64,000 nucleotides of DNA from Flavobacterium inviolabile (GCF_013389455.1 NZ_CP058278.1:434001-498000); one strand, 5' to 3'. Positions 53,626 through 63,870 are shown, counted from the stretch's first letter. Numbers and translations: made by a program. The notes: a model not told the origin generated them from the letters alone.

Positions 53626-54156
53626 ATGGAAAATACCCAATACAAACAAGAAATAAATATGACCCCGGAACTAATGGCCCGAATCAATGAACTGATCAGC
53701 CACTATCCGGAAGATAAAAGAAAATCCGCTTTACTTCCTGTATTACACGAAGTACAGGATGCTCACGAGAATTGGTTAAGCTACGAATTAATGGACAATG
53801 TTGCTGAAATTTTAAAAATTCAGCCTGTTGAAGTGTATGAAGTAGTCACTTTCTATACCATGTTCAATCAGAAGCCTATCGGTAAATACATGTTCGAATT
53901 TTGCAGAACATCCTGTTGTGCCGTTCGCGGAGCCGAAGACTTAATGGACTATACCTGCAATAAACTGGGTATTAAGGAAGGGGAAACCACAGTGGACGGA
54001 ATGTTTACCGTTGTTGGTGTAGAATGTTTAGGAGCCTGCGGTTATGCACCAATGATGCAAATCGGGGATTTCTACAAAGAACATCTTACAAAAGAAAAAG
54101 TAGATGCAATCATTGCCGATTGCAGAGAAGGTAAAATCAACTTACACGATAAATAA
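53626..54156 (+). CDS. nuoE: NADH-quinone oxidoreductase subunit E
   Basis: A 176-residue 24-kDa-type subunit with the N1a 2Fe-2S cluster. Ligands are in FEFCRTSCCAVRGAED (Cx4C) and VECLGACGYAP (Cx3C). The frame also opens at 53620, where an ATG overlaps the nuoD stop codon by one base. I prefer the second Met at 53626, which gives MENTQYKQEINMTPEL; either start is possible. Confidence 0.95.
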   Translation: MENTQYKQEINMTPELMARINELISHYPEDKRKSALLPVLHEVQDAHENWLSYELMDNVAEILKIQPVEVYEVVTFYTMFNQKPIGKYMFEFCRTSCCAVRGAEDLMDYTCNKLGIKEGETTVDGMFTVVGVECLGACGYAPMMQIGDFYKEHLTKEKVDAIIADCREGKINLHDK

Positions 54157-54160
54157 TACC

Positions 54161-55528
54161 ATGGGAAGAAAGATATTATTAGACAAGATAAATATTCCAG
54201 GTATCAAAACCTATGAAGTATACCGCCAGAACGGAGGATATGCTTCTGTGGAGAAAGCTTTAAAAACATTAACTCCGGACGAAGTTACAGAAGAAGTAAA
54301 AACATCAGGACTTCGCGGTCGTGGTGGTGCTGGTTTCCCTGTAGGTTTAAAATGGAGTTTTATTGATAAAAAATCGGGCAAGCCAAGACACCTGGTATGC
54401 AATGCCGATGAATCGGAACCGGGAACTTTCAAAGACCGTTTCCTGATGGAATATATTCCGCACTTATTAATTGAAGGGATGATTACCTCCAGTTATGCAT
54501 TGGGTGCCAACCTATCTTACATTTATATCCGTGGGGAATATATGTGGGTATTTAAAATTCTGGAAAGAGCCATCAAAGAAGCCTATGCTGCCGGATGGTT
54601 AGGAAAGAATATTTTAGGAACCGATTTCTCATTGGACTTACATGTTCATTGCGGTGCCGGAGCCTATATCTGCGGTGAAGAAACGGCGCTGATTGAATCC
54701 TTGGAAGGAAAAAGAGGAAACCCGAGAATCAAACCACCATTCCCGGCGGTTAGCGGTTTATGGGCAAACCCAACGGTGGTAAACAACGTAGAATCTATTG
54801 CAGCTGTGCCTTGGATTGTGAACAATTCAGGTGCCGAATATGCTACAATCGGGATCGGACGTTCTACAGGAACAAAATTAATCTCTGCATCTGGACATAT
54901 CAAAAATCCGGGTGTATACGAAATAGAATTAGGACTAAGCGTTGAAGAATTCATGAACTCCGATGAATATCTGGGTGGAATGATGGACGACAGACCTTTA
55001 AAAGCATTAGTACCGGGAGGATCATCTGTTCCTATTTTACCGGCACACCTTATCAATAAAACAGCAAACGGTGAAGACCGTTTAATGTCCTACGAATCAT
55101 TAAGTGACGGTGGTTTCGCTACAGGATCCATGTTGGGATCCGGTGGGTTTATCGTGTATAACGATACGACCTGTATTGTACGAAACACCTGGAACTTCTC
55201 CCGTTTCTACCACCACGAAAGCTGCGGACAATGTTCCCCATGCCGTGAAGGAACAGGATGGCTGGAAAAAGTATTACACCGAATTGAAAACGGACACGGA
55301 AGAATGGAAGACATCGACCTGCTTTGGGACATTCAGAGCAAGATTGAAGGAAACACCATCTGTCCGCTTGGAGATGCTGCAGCATGGCCTGTAGCGGCGG
55401 CAATCCGTCACTTCAGAGACGAATTCGAATTCCACGTTCGTTTCCCAGAAAAAATAAAAAACAGAGATCACTTTGTCAACGAGCCTTTTGAAAAAGTAAG
55501 ACATTTAATCTCAAAACAAACTGTATAA
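54161..55528 (+). CDS. nuoF: NADH-quinone oxidoreductase subunit F
   Basis: A 455-residue 51-kDa-type subunit that oxidises NADH with FMN and the N3 4Fe-4S cluster. The FMN/NADH sites are GLRGRGGAGFPVGLKWSF and GAGAYICGEETALIESLEGK, and the cluster Cys are in SCGQCSPCREGTGW and NTICPLGDA. The chosen ATG at 54161 gives MGRKILLDKINIPG; the frame upstream overlaps nuoE and is not used. Confidence 0.97.
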   Translation: MGRKILLDKINIPGIKTYEVYRQNGGYASVEKALKTLTPDEVTEEVKTSGLRGRGGAGFPVGLKWSFIDKKSGKPRHLVCNADESEPGTFKDRFLMEYIPHLLIEGMITSSYALGANLSYIYIRGEYMWVFKILERAIKEAYAAGWLGKNILGTDFSLDLHVHCGAGAYICGEETALIESLEGKRGNPRIKPPFPAVSGLWANPTVVNNVESIAAVPWIVNNSGAEYATIGIGRSTGTKLISASGHIKNPGVYEIELGLSVEEFMNSDEYLGGMMDDRPLKALVPGGSSVPILPAHLINKTANGEDRLMSYESLSDGGFATGSMLGSGGFIVYNDTTCIVRNTWNFSRFYHHESCGQCSPCREGTGWLEKVLHRIENGHGRMEDIDLLWDIQSKIEGNTICPLGDAAAWPVAAAIRHFRDEFEFHVRFPEKIKNRDHFVNEPFEKVRHLISKQTV

Positions 55529-55546
55529 AGTCAAGAATCGCGTACT

Positions 55547-56575
55547 ATGAAAGTTACTATAGACGGTCACGAAATAGAAGTAGAACCAGGAACCACTATC
55601 CTGCAAGCTGCTAGAATGATTGGAGGCGAGTCGGTTCCACCGGCAATGTGCTATTATTCTAAATTAAAAGGAAGCGGTGGAAAATGCCGTTGCTGTTTAG
55701 TAGAAGTATCCAAAGGTAGTGATGCTAACCCTACTCCTATGCCTAAATTAATGGCATCATGCGTTACAGGTGTAATGGATGGTATGGAAGTAAAAAGTAT
55801 CTCTTCCCCGAGAGTTGTAGAAGCCCGGAAATCGGTTACCGAATTTTTATTAATCAACCACCCGTTAGACTGTCCGGTTTGTGATCAGGCAGGGGAATGT
55901 GATTTACAAAACCTAAGCTTTAACAACGGAAAATCGGAAACCCGTTTTATTGAAGAAAAAAGAACATTTGAACCGGAAAATATCGGTGATAACATTCAAT
56001 TGCACATGAACCGTTGTATCCTTTGCTATCGTTGTGTAATGACAGCAGATCAGTTAACGGACGGACGTGTACACGGGGTTATGAATCGCGGAGACCACTC
56101 CCAGATTTCAACCTGTATTTCCAAAGCGATTGACAATGAATTCTCCGGAAACATGATTGACGTTTGTCCTGTGGGTGCTTTAACCGACAAGACTTTCCGT
56201 TTCAAATCCAGAGTTTGGTTTAACAAACCATATAATGCTCATAGAAATTGCGACAAATGCTGCGGAAAAACTACGGTTTGGATGTTTGGAAACGAAATCC
56301 AGCGTGTTACAGCCCGTAAAGATATTTACCACGAAGTGGAAGAATTTATCTGTAACGAATGTCGTTTCGACCACAAAAACGTAGAAGACTGGGTAATTGA
56401 AGGACCTCGTAAATTCGAGAAATTCTCGGTTATCAACCAGAACAACTATACCCGCAAACTGGATAAAGTGGTTATCGATACTGAAAAACAAATTCTTCAG
56501 GGTCGTGAAATGGACAGAAAGAAAATTAGTATGGTGGATGTTCCTTTACAGAACAACGGAAATTCTAAATCATAA
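55547..56575 (+). CDS. nuoG: NADH-quinone oxidoreductase subunit G, short form
   Basis: A 342-residue iron-sulfur subunit. It contains the N-terminal 2Fe-2S ferredoxin domain (MCYYSKLKGSGGKCRCCLVE and SCVTG, N1b), the His-Cys motif NHPLDCPVCDQAGECDLQN (N5) and the NRCILCYRCV / CPVGALTD ligands (N4). The first part of the next 4Fe-4S-type region follows (HRNCDKCCGKTTVWM and FICNECR). It then stops, without the large molybdopterin-oxidoreductase-like C-terminal domain of E. coli NuoG (about 900 residues). The next gene, nuoH, follows after 6 bases, so this is not a recent frameshift. Confidence 0.93.
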   Translation: MKVTIDGHEIEVEPGTTILQAARMIGGESVPPAMCYYSKLKGSGGKCRCCLVEVSKGSDANPTPMPKLMASCVTGVMDGMEVKSISSPRVVEARKSVTEFLLINHPLDCPVCDQAGECDLQNLSFNNGKSETRFIEEKRTFEPENIGDNIQLHMNRCILCYRCVMTADQLTDGRVHGVMNRGDHSQISTCISKAIDNEFSGNMIDVCPVGALTDKTFRFKSRVWFNKPYNAHRNCDKCCGKTTVWMFGNEIQRVTARKDIYHEVEEFICNECRFDHKNVEDWVIEGPRKFEKFSVINQNNYTRKLDKVVIDTEKQILQGREMDRKKISMVDVPLQNNGNSKS

Positions 56576-56581
56576 TTTGCA

Positions 56582-57613
56582 ATGGAGACTCCAATTATCA
56601 TAGAGAAAAGTGTCATTATCATAGCTGTTTTTGCTATTACCATGATAATGGCGATGTATTCTACATTAGCAGAGCGTAAAATTGCAGCTTGGCTACAGGA
56701 CCGTGTTGGTCCTAACCGTGCCGGTAAAGGAGGTATTTTACAACCCCTTGCCGATGGTTTAAAATTATTCTCAAAAGAAGAATTCCTGCCGAATACCCCT
56801 AATAAATTCTTATTTACGATTGGTCCGGCAATCTCCATGAGTATGGCATTAATTACCAGTGCTGTAATTCCATGGGGCGATAAATTACACTTATTCGGAA
56901 GGGATATTATCCTGCAGGCTACCGATATTGACGTAGCGATCTTATACGTTTTTGGCGTATTATCCGTGAGTGTTTACGGAATCATGATTGGTGGATGGGC
57001 ATCGAACAACAAGTTCTCGTTAATGAGTGCTATGCGTGCCGCTTCCCAGATGATCTCCTATGAAGTAGCAATGGGATTATCCATTATTGCTTTGGTAATG
57101 ATGACCGAAACCCTAAGCCTTCGTGAAATCGCCGCACAACAATCCGGCATGAACTGGAATGTATTTTACCAGCCTTTAGGCTTCCTGATTTTCCTGGTAT
57201 GTTCTTTCGCAGAAACGAACAGAACGCCATTTGACCTTGCGGAATGTGAGGCGGAGCTTATCGGTGGATACCACACGGAATATTCGTCCATGAAAATGGG
57301 ATTCTATTTGTTCGCGGAATATGCGAGTATGTTTATTTCCTCAACCATTTTAGCTGTATTGTATTTCGGAGCCTATAACTATCCGGGTATGGACTGGGCT
57401 GTTGAAAACTGGGGTGTAAACGCTGCAAACGTGATTGGAATGTGTGTGTTGTTTGCCAAAATCTGTTTCTTCATCTTCTTCTATATGTGGGTAAGATGGA
57501 CAATCCCGAGATTTAGATACGATCAATTGATGAATTTAGGATGGAAAATGTTATTTCCTCTTGCTATTATAAACATTCTTATAACAGGAGCAGTAATCTT
57601 ACTTTTCCAATAA
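56582..57613 (+). CDS. nuoH: NADH-quinone oxidoreductase subunit H
   Basis: A 343-residue membrane subunit with about eight helices at the junction of the peripheral and membrane arms. Signatures ERKIAAWLQDRVGPNRAGK and FAETNRTPFDLAECEAELIG are present. It contributes to the quinone chamber. Confidence 0.97.
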   Translation: METPIIIEKSVIIIAVFAITMIMAMYSTLAERKIAAWLQDRVGPNRAGKGGILQPLADGLKLFSKEEFLPNTPNKFLFTIGPAISMSMALITSAVIPWGDKLHLFGRDIILQATDIDVAILYVFGVLSVSVYGIMIGGWASNNKFSLMSAMRAASQMISYEVAMGLSIIALVMMTETLSLREIAAQQSGMNWNVFYQPLGFLIFLVCSFAETNRTPFDLAECEAELIGGYHTEYSSMKMGFYLFAEYASMFISSTILAVLYFGAYNYPGMDWAVENWGVNAANVIGMCVLFAKICFFIFFYMWVRWTIPRFRYDQLMNLGWKMLFPLAIINILITGAVILLFQ

Positions 57614-57626
57614 AATAATAAAAGAG

Positions 57627-58172
57627 ATGTCATTAGATACAATTTCATTATCAGGAAGAAAAAAAGAGGTTTCCAACAAAAAGATGACTTTTTGGGAAAG
57701 CCTTTATCTGGTTGCGATATTCAAAGGATTAATCATTACGATCAAACACTTATTCAAAAGAAAAGTAACGATTAAATATCCGGAACAAAAACGTGAATTC
57801 AGTCCCGTTTACCGCGGTCAGCACATGCTGATGCGTGATGACGAGGGAAGAGAGCGCTGTACCGCCTGCGGACTTTGTGCGCTATCCTGCCCGGCAGAAG
57901 CCATCACGATGAAAGCAGAAGAACGCAAACCGGAAGAAAAACATTTGTACAGAGAAGAGAAATATGCTTCTATTTATGAAATCAACATGCTGCGTTGCAT
58001 TTTCTGCGGATTGTGTGAAGAAGCCTGTCCGAAAGAAGCGATTTTCCTTACAAAATCAAAAGTAATCGTAAAATCAAGCAGCAACCGCGAGGATTTTATT
58101 TACGGAAAAGACAAATTGGTTATGCCGTTAGAAATGGCCATACAAAATACTAATCAGCATAAGGCAAGTTAA
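57627..58172 (+). CDS. nuoI: NADH-quinone oxidoreductase subunit I
   Basis: A 181-residue subunit with two 4Fe-4S ferredoxin motifs: RCTACGLCALSCPAEAI (N6a) and RCIFCGLCEEACPKEAI (N6b), passing electrons to NuoB. A hydrophobic-basic N-terminal stretch precedes them. Confidence 0.97.
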   Translation: MSLDTISLSGRKKEVSNKKMTFWESLYLVAIFKGLIITIKHLFKRKVTIKYPEQKREFSPVYRGQHMLMRDDEGRERCTACGLCALSCPAEAITMKAEERKPEEKHLYREEKYASIYEINMLRCIFCGLCEEACPKEAIFLTKSKVIVKSSSNREDFIYGKDKLVMPLEMAIQNTNQHKAS

Positions 58173-58174
58173 TC

Positions 58175-58681
58175 ATGATTGAAGTTTTATTTTATATACT
58201 ATCGACCATTACACTGGGAACTGCTCTTCTGACAATTTTCAGCAGAAACCCGATTCACAGTGCTATTTATCTGGTTATTTGTTTCTTTTCGATTGCCGGT
58301 CATTATTTAATGCTGAATGCACAGTTCCTTGCAATTGTACACATCATTGTCTATTCGGGCGCCATCATGATCCTGATGCTATTTACCATCATGTTAATGA
58401 ACCTGAACAAAGATCACGAAAAGCATAAACCTAAATTAATAATCTTTGCCGCTACCATCGCCTTCTGCCTTGTAGCATTAGTATTATTAGCTGCTTTATT
58501 AAAAACAAAACCGGTTGTAGAAAGTTACTACCAGTCCGGTGAAGATTTCCAGTCTATTAAAGTTCTTGGACAGGTATTGTTAAACGAATACATGGTTCCT
58601 TTTGAATTTGCTTCGGTATTACTTTTAGTAGCCATGATTGGAGCAGTATTAATTTCTAAAAAAGAGAAACAAAAAGCCTAA
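58175..58681 (+). CDS. nuoJ: NADH-quinone oxidoreductase subunit J
   Basis: A 168-residue membrane subunit with five helices. The conserved helix 3 stretch AIVHIIVYSGAIMILMLFTI is intact. Two bases separate it from nuoI. Confidence 0.95.
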   Translation: MIEVLFYILSTITLGTALLTIFSRNPIHSAIYLVICFFSIAGHYLMLNAQFLAIVHIIVYSGAIMILMLFTIMLMNLNKDHEKHKPKLIIFAATIAFCLVALVLLAALLKTKPVVESYYQSGEDFQSIKVLGQVLLNEYMVPFEFASVLLLVAMIGAVLISKKEKQKA

Positions 58682-58687
58682 TTTGAT

Positions 58688-59008
58688 ATGGAACATATTT
58701 TAAAAGAAATTGGTGTAGAAACCTACTTATATTTATCCGCTCTGTTATTCAGCATAGGTGTTTTTGGAATTCTTTTACGTAGAAATGCCATCATCATGTT
58801 TATGTCAATTGAGATTATGTTAAACGCTGTAAACCTTTTGTTAGTAGCTTTTTCTACTTTCCATCAGGATGCATCGGGACAGGTATTCGTATTTTTCTCA
58901 ATGGCAGTAGCTGCCGCAGAAGTAGCTGTAGGTCTGGCGATTTTAGTTTCTATTTTCAGAAACTTAGGATCGATCGATATTGATAATTTAAAGAATTTAA
59001 AAGGATAA
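58688..59008 (+). CDS. nuoK: NADH-quinone oxidoreductase subunit K
   Basis: A 106-residue three-helix subunit. The conserved Glu residues in [17 protein letters not shown] and [17 protein letters not shown] that take part in proton movement are both present. Confidence 0.97.
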   Translation: MEHILKEIGVETYLYLSALLFSIGVFGILLRRNAIIMFMSIEIMLNAVNLLLVAFSTFHQDASGQVFVFFSMAVAAAEVAVGLAILVSIFRNLGSIDIDNLKNLKG

Positions 59009-59014
59009 TCCCTA

Positions 59015-60901
59015 ATGGAGACAAGTTTAGTTTTACTCTTATTATTGGCCCCTTTTGTCGGGTTTTTATCTAATATATTTTTTGGAAAGCAGCTGGGTAA
59101 AAGCGGTTCCGGAATTTTAGGAACACTTGCCGTAGTGGTTTCTTTCCTGGTTACTTCCTATTTCTTCATTCAGGTAAGCGGAAGCAAACAACCTATACAT
59201 GTTCATTTATTTGACTGGATTTCTTTAGGGAAATTCAACATCAACTTTGATATATTATTAGATCAGCTATCCTTGTTATGGCTAATGTTCGTAACAGGAA
59301 TCGGATCGTTAATCCATATCTACTCCATCAGCTATATGCATGATGACGAGAACATGCACAAATTCTTTGCCTATCTGAATTTGTTTATCTTCTTTATGAT
59401 CACTTTGGTTGTAGGAAGCAACTTATTGATCATGTTCATCGGTTGGGAAGGTGTTGGATTGTGTTCCTATTTATTAATCGGATTCTGGTATAAGAATCAG
59501 GACTATAACGATGCGGCTAAAAAAGCCTTTATCATGAACCGTATCGGGGATTTAGGTTTCCTTGTGGGGATCTTTATCATCGGATACCTGTTCAACTCTT
59601 TGGACTTCATGACCATCAAACATGCGGTATTAACCGGTTCTAACCCGGAAATGGCAACATGGTTAAGCATTGCAACATTGTGCTTGTTTATTGGTGCTGC
59701 CGGTAAAAGTGCCCAGATCCCGTTATACACCTGGCTACCGGACGCGATGGCTGGACCAACTCCTGTTTCGGCTTTAATTCACGCCGCTACGATGGTTACT
59801 GCCGGTATCTTTATGATCACCCGTTTAAACTTCCTTTTCGACCTAACTCCGGATGTTCAGAGCATCATCGCGGTTGTGGGAGCAATTACCTCTCTGGTTG
59901 CGGCTTCTATCGGACTGGTACAAAACGATATCAAAAAAGTATTGGCCTACTCCACTGTTTCCCAGTTAGGATTAATGTTCCTGGCTTTAGGATTGGGTGC
60001 CTATGAAATTGCTGTTTTCCACGTAATCACACACGCTTTCTTTAAAGCCTGTTTGTTCCTGGGTTCCGGTTCGGTTATCCACGCTTTACACGGCGAACAG
60101 GACATGCGCAAAATGGGTGGTTTAAAAAGCGTAATGAAAGTGACTTACCTGACTTTCCTATTAGCAACATTGGCTATTTCCGGAATACCGCCATTTGCCG
60201 GTTTCTTCTCTAAAGATGAAATCCTGATGGTTGCCTTCCATCAAAATAAAGCGCTTTGGGTTATTGCAGCCTTAGCGTCTATTATGACTGCGTTCTATAT
60301 GTTCCGTTTGTTATACCTGACGTTCTTTAAAGAATTCAGAGGTACTGCAGAACAAAAACACCATTTGCATGAAAGTCCGGGATTAATCACGTTCCCGTTA
60401 ATCGTTTTAGGGATCCTTTCGGTTATTGGCGGAGCGATCAGCCTGCCGGGCAACAGTTGGTTAAACGACTATTTAGCGCCTATTTTTGCACACAAAGTTC
60501 ACGTAGAACACCATTTGGGTACAACAGAATATATGTTGATGGCCTTTGCAGTTATCGGAGCTTTAATCGGTATCGGAATTGCTTATTCAAAATATATCAA
60601 ACAAGCGCAGGTTCCTGCAGAAGACGAACAAATTACAGGCTTTGCCAAAGTATTGTACAACAAATATTATGTTGACGAGACTTATATGGCCGTTATTGTA
60701 AAACCTATTTACAGTCTTGCTAAATTCTTCAGAGATTATATCGAAACCGGATTATCACAAATAATCTTCGGATTCGGATCTGTTGCTGACGGATTGGCTT
60801 TACAAGGTAAAAAATTACAAAACGGAAATATTGGTTTCTATTTATTCGCCTTTGTATTCGGACTTTGTTCGGTAGTGTTTTATTTATTCTTTTTACGATA
60901 A
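59015..60901 (+). CDS. nuoL: NADH-quinone oxidoreductase subunit L
   Basis: A 628-residue antiporter-like subunit with many helices and a long C-terminal lateral helix. Key residues are in FIGWEGVGLCSYLLIGFWY (Glu) and AAGKSAQIPLYTWLPDAMAG (Lys), and in SALIHAATMVTAGIF. It pumps a proton at the distal end of the membrane arm. Confidence 0.97.
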   Translation: METSLVLLLLLAPFVGFLSNIFFGKQLGKSGSGILGTLAVVVSFLVTSYFFIQVSGSKQPIHVHLFDWISLGKFNINFDILLDQLSLLWLMFVTGIGSLIHIYSISYMHDDENMHKFFAYLNLFIFFMITLVVGSNLLIMFIGWEGVGLCSYLLIGFWYKNQDYNDAAKKAFIMNRIGDLGFLVGIFIIGYLFNSLDFMTIKHAVLTGSNPEMATWLSIATLCLFIGAAGKSAQIPLYTWLPDAMAGPTPVSALIHAATMVTAGIFMITRLNFLFDLTPDVQSIIAVVGAITSLVAASIGLVQNDIKKVLAYSTVSQLGLMFLALGLGAYEIAVFHVITHAFFKACLFLGSGSVIHALHGEQDMRKMGGLKSVMKVTYLTFLLATLAISGIPPFAGFFSKDEILMVAFHQNKALWVIAALASIMTAFYMFRLLYLTFFKEFRGTAEQKHHLHESPGLITFPLIVLGILSVIGGAISLPGNSWLNDYLAPIFAHKVHVEHHLGTTEYMLMAFAVIGALIGIGIAYSKYIKQAQVPAEDEQITGFAKVLYNKYYVDETYMAVIVKPIYSLAKFFRDYIETGLSQIIFGFGSVADGLALQGKKLQNGNIGFYLFAFVFGLCSVVFYLFFLR

Positions 60902-60911
60902 TCTGTTAGAA

Positions 60912-62345
60912 ATGGACGTAACTATATTATTATTAATTTTATTACTAGGAGCTGTAGCAACCTATTTCTCCGGAAATAAAAATGCTTCAAAAGTAGCTTT
61001 ACTTTTCAGTGTGGTTGCTTTAGGTGCTTCCCTTATGATTTTAAACCAGTTTAGTCAGGGTACAGACAGTAGCTTTTCCGCTGTCTGGATGACGAATCCT
61101 AACATACTGTTTTCCTTAAAAGCCGACGGTCTTTCACTGGCAATGGTGGTTTTAACAACTGCTTTAACGCCTTTGATCCTGCTTTCTTCTTTTGGAAACA
61201 ACTTTAACAATGCCAGAAATTTTTATGCCTTAGTGCTGTTTATGTCATTCGCCATGGTGGGGACATTCTTAGCCTCCGACGGTTTCCTGTACTATATTTT
61301 CTGGGAGCTTTCTTTAATTCCAATCTACTTTATCGCGTTACTATGGGGTAATGGCGATGCCGCAGAACGTAAAAAAGCCGTTATTAAATTCTTTATCTAC
61401 ACCTTTGCCGGATCTTTATTCATGCTGGTTGGTTTTATTTATTTATACCAGAAAGCAGGAAGTTTCCAGTTGGATAAATTATACGCTTTGGAATTAACGT
61501 CAACAGAAGAATTCTGGATTTTCTTAGCGTTCTTTTTTGCTTATGCTATTAAAATTCCAATCATTCCTTTCCACACCTGGCAGGCGAATGTGTACCAAAA
61601 AGCACCAACCGTAGGTACGATGTTATTATCCGGTATCATGCTGAAAATGGGATTGTATTCCGTTATCCGCTGGCAGTTGCCAATCGCACCAAATGCGGCT
61701 AAAGAAATGCTGTATCCGATTATCGGATTGAGTATTGCCGGTGTCATTTACGGTTCTATTGTTGCTTTAAAACAAAAAGACTTAAAGAAATTATTAGCCT
61801 ATTCCTCTTTAGCCCACGTTGGCTTAATCGCAGCAGGATGCTATACGCTCACTTTGGATGGTTTCAGAGGAGCTGTTTTACAAATGATTGCCCACGGTTT
61901 TGTAATTGTTGGTTTATTCTTCGCAGTAGAAGTAATCTACAGACGTTTCGAAACCCGTACAATCCATGATATGGGTGGTATCCGAACACAGTCGCCTAAA
62001 TTTGCGTCCATGTTCATGATTCTGGTTTTAGCTTCCGTAGCATTACCGGGAACCTTTAACTTTGTAGGTGAATTTACCGTATTATACAGCTTGTTCACCG
62101 TTAATTTAGCTTTTGCTATCGTAGGCGGAACAACAATTATTTTAGGAGCTTTCTATATGTTAAGAATGTTCCAGCACGTAATGTTAGGAGAAACTAATGC
62201 AAAACCGTTTGCAGATGTTAGTGTTAACGAAGGAATTGTATTTGTGGTAATCATCGGATTCTTATTGTTCTTCGGATTGTATCCGAAACCGATAATCGAA
62301 TTGATTACACCAAGTTTACAAGAGATTTTAGTACATATTAAATAA
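60912..62345 (+). CDS. nuoM: NADH-quinone oxidoreductase subunit M
   Basis: A 477-residue antiporter-like subunit. The Glu in FWELSLIPIYFIALLWG and the Lys in AYAIKIPIIPFHTWQANVYQ are conserved, with LAYSSLAHVGLI and FNFVGEFTVL further on. Proton-pumping module next to NuoL. Confidence 0.97.
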   Translation: MDVTILLLILLLGAVATYFSGNKNASKVALLFSVVALGASLMILNQFSQGTDSSFSAVWMTNPNILFSLKADGLSLAMVVLTTALTPLILLSSFGNNFNNARNFYALVLFMSFAMVGTFLASDGFLYYIFWELSLIPIYFIALLWGNGDAAERKKAVIKFFIYTFAGSLFMLVGFIYLYQKAGSFQLDKLYALELTSTEEFWIFLAFFFAYAIKIPIIPFHTWQANVYQKAPTVGTMLLSGIMLKMGLYSVIRWQLPIAPNAAKEMLYPIIGLSIAGVIYGSIVALKQKDLKKLLAYSSLAHVGLIAAGCYTLTLDGFRGAVLQMIAHGFVIVGLFFAVEVIYRRFETRTIHDMGGIRTQSPKFASMFMILVLASVALPGTFNFVGEFTVLYSLFTVNLAFAIVGGTTIILGAFYMLRMFQHVMLGETNAKPFADVSVNEGIVFVVIIGFLLFFGLYPKPIIELITPSLQEILVHIK

Positions 62346-62360
62346 ATTTAGTCCAGTATA

Positions 62361-63728
62361 ATGAGTACAATAATAGCAATTGCAGTATTAGGTATTATCT
62401 GCCTTATAGCTGAAATTTTCAACTTAAGAAAAGCCATTGTTCCCGTAACAGTAATAGGGTTATTGGCAATTTTGGGTATTACCGTGGCTGAATTTAATGT
62501 AACGGAAAGTTATTACAACAACATGATTGTTGTGAATCGCTTTACCGTAACGTTCTCCAGTTTATTCATTTTGTTAACCGTATTTCTGGTTACGTTAAGT
62601 CATAACTTTTACAAAGACCGTCCTTCAAAATTATCCGATTTTGTAGCAATAAAAATATTCCTGCTATTAGGAGCTGTAGCTATGGTTTCTTTCGGAAACC
62701 TGGCAATGTTCTTCTTAGGCATCGAGATCTTATCTATCTCTTTATACATCCTTGCCGGTAGTAACCCTGTAAGCTTAAAAAGTAATGAAGCCGGTATGAA
62801 ATACTTCCTGATGGGATCTTTTGCATCCGGAATTATTCTTTTCGGTATTGCTTTAATATATGGTGCCGTAGCGTCATTTGACATGAACATGATTTATGAA
62901 GCGTCAAACTCTGCTACTACGGTAGACTGGTTCTATATCGGGGTATGTATGATTACCGTAGGTATGCTGTTCAAAATCGCCACTGTACCTTTCCATTTCT
63001 GGGCACCGGATGTTTATGAAGGCGCTCCGTCGCTAACTACAGCAACAATGAGTACCCTGGCAAAAGTAGTTGCCATGGCGACATTCTTCAAATTGAATCT
63101 GGCAATGAACGGCAACATGAACTTTGCTTATGAAACGGTTATTGTAATCATTTCTATCGCTTCCATGACCGTAGGAAATATCATGGCATTACGCCAAAAC
63201 AACATTAAGAGAATGCTTGCCTTTTCCGGTATTTCCCATGCCGGTTTTATGCTAATGGCATTATTAAACCTTACCAGTGCAACGGGAAGTTTATTCTACT
63301 ATACCGTAGCCTATACATTGGCAGGAATCGCTGCTTTTGCTGTAATCCTTTATGTATGTAATGGTAAAGACAATGAAAACATTGACAACTTTAACGGATT
63401 GGGTAAAACCAAACCACTAATGGCAATGATCCTTTCGGCTTCTTTATTATCAATGGCCGGTATTCCGATTTTCTCCGGTTTCTTTGCAAAATTCTTTATC
63501 CTGAACCAGACTTTACAGGCAGGATATTTAATATTGGTTATTGCCGGAATTATAAACTCTATCATTAGTGTTTACTACTATTTCCGAGTAATCAGTGCCA
63601 TGTACACCAAAGAAGCTTCCGAAGAAGCAAAACCGGTTCCGTTTGAATTCTATATCGTAGCGGTAGTTGCCATCGGGTTAAACATTGCTATTGGTTTATT
63701 CCCGTCTGCTTTAATGGATCTGTTATAA
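62361..63728 (+). CDS. nuoN: NADH-quinone oxidoreductase subunit N
   Basis: A 455-residue antiporter-like subunit, the last of the operon. The Glu in LGIEILSISLYILAG and the Lys in GMLFKIATVPFHFWAPDVYE are present, as are MLAFSGISHAGFML and PIFSGFFAKFF. A terminator follows 22 bases downstream. Confidence 0.97.
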   Translation: MSTIIAIAVLGIICLIAEIFNLRKAIVPVTVIGLLAILGITVAEFNVTESYYNNMIVVNRFTVTFSSLFILLTVFLVTLSHNFYKDRPSKLSDFVAIKIFLLLGAVAMVSFGNLAMFFLGIEILSISLYILAGSNPVSLKSNEAGMKYFLMGSFASGIILFGIALIYGAVASFDMNMIYEASNSATTVDWFYIGVCMITVGMLFKIATVPFHFWAPDVYEGAPSLTTATMSTLAKVVAMATFFKLNLAMNGNMNFAYETVIVIISIASMTVGNIMALRQNNIKRMLAFSGISHAGFMLMALLNLTSATGSLFYYTVAYTLAGIAAFAVILYVCNGKDNENIDNFNGLGKTKPLMAMILSASLLSMAGIPIFSGFFAKFFILNQTLQAGYLILVIAGIINSIISVYYYFRVISAMYTKEASEEAKPVPFEFYIVAVVAIGLNIAIGLFPSALMDLL

Positions 63729-63750
63729 AATACAATACCCTTATCATATC

Positions 63751-63781
63751 AAAAAGTCATCAGTTATTGATGACTTTTTTG
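63751..63781 (+). terminator. terminator of the nuo operon
   Basis: A 12-bp stem (aaaaagtcatca / tgatgacttttt, 63751-63762 with 63768-63779) with a 5-nt loop and a T run. Confidence 0.88.
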
Positions 63782-63855
63782 TTTTTACACCATTTTTAAG
63801 ATACTGCCCGAAAAACAATTTTAACGCTTCCCTATCACTCCCATTACCAACAAAA

Positions 63856-63869
63856 CTGTAATTTTACAG
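63856..63869. promoter_or_regulatory. palindrome directly upstream of umuC, possible SOS-type operator
   Basis: A perfect 14-bp inverted repeat, ctgtaa tt ttacag, one base before the umuC ATG. It contains CTGT-N6-ACAG, which resembles the LexA box of proteobacteria (CTGT-N8-ACAG) with a shorter spacer, and overlaps a -7-like TAATTTTA. An operator role is inferred. Confidence 0.45.
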
Positions 63870-63870
63870 C

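Noticed and set aside
55654..55857. Antisense open frames inside the nuo, leuS and efflux genes
   Set aside because: All lie fully within strongly conserved genes on the other strand and have no independent support.
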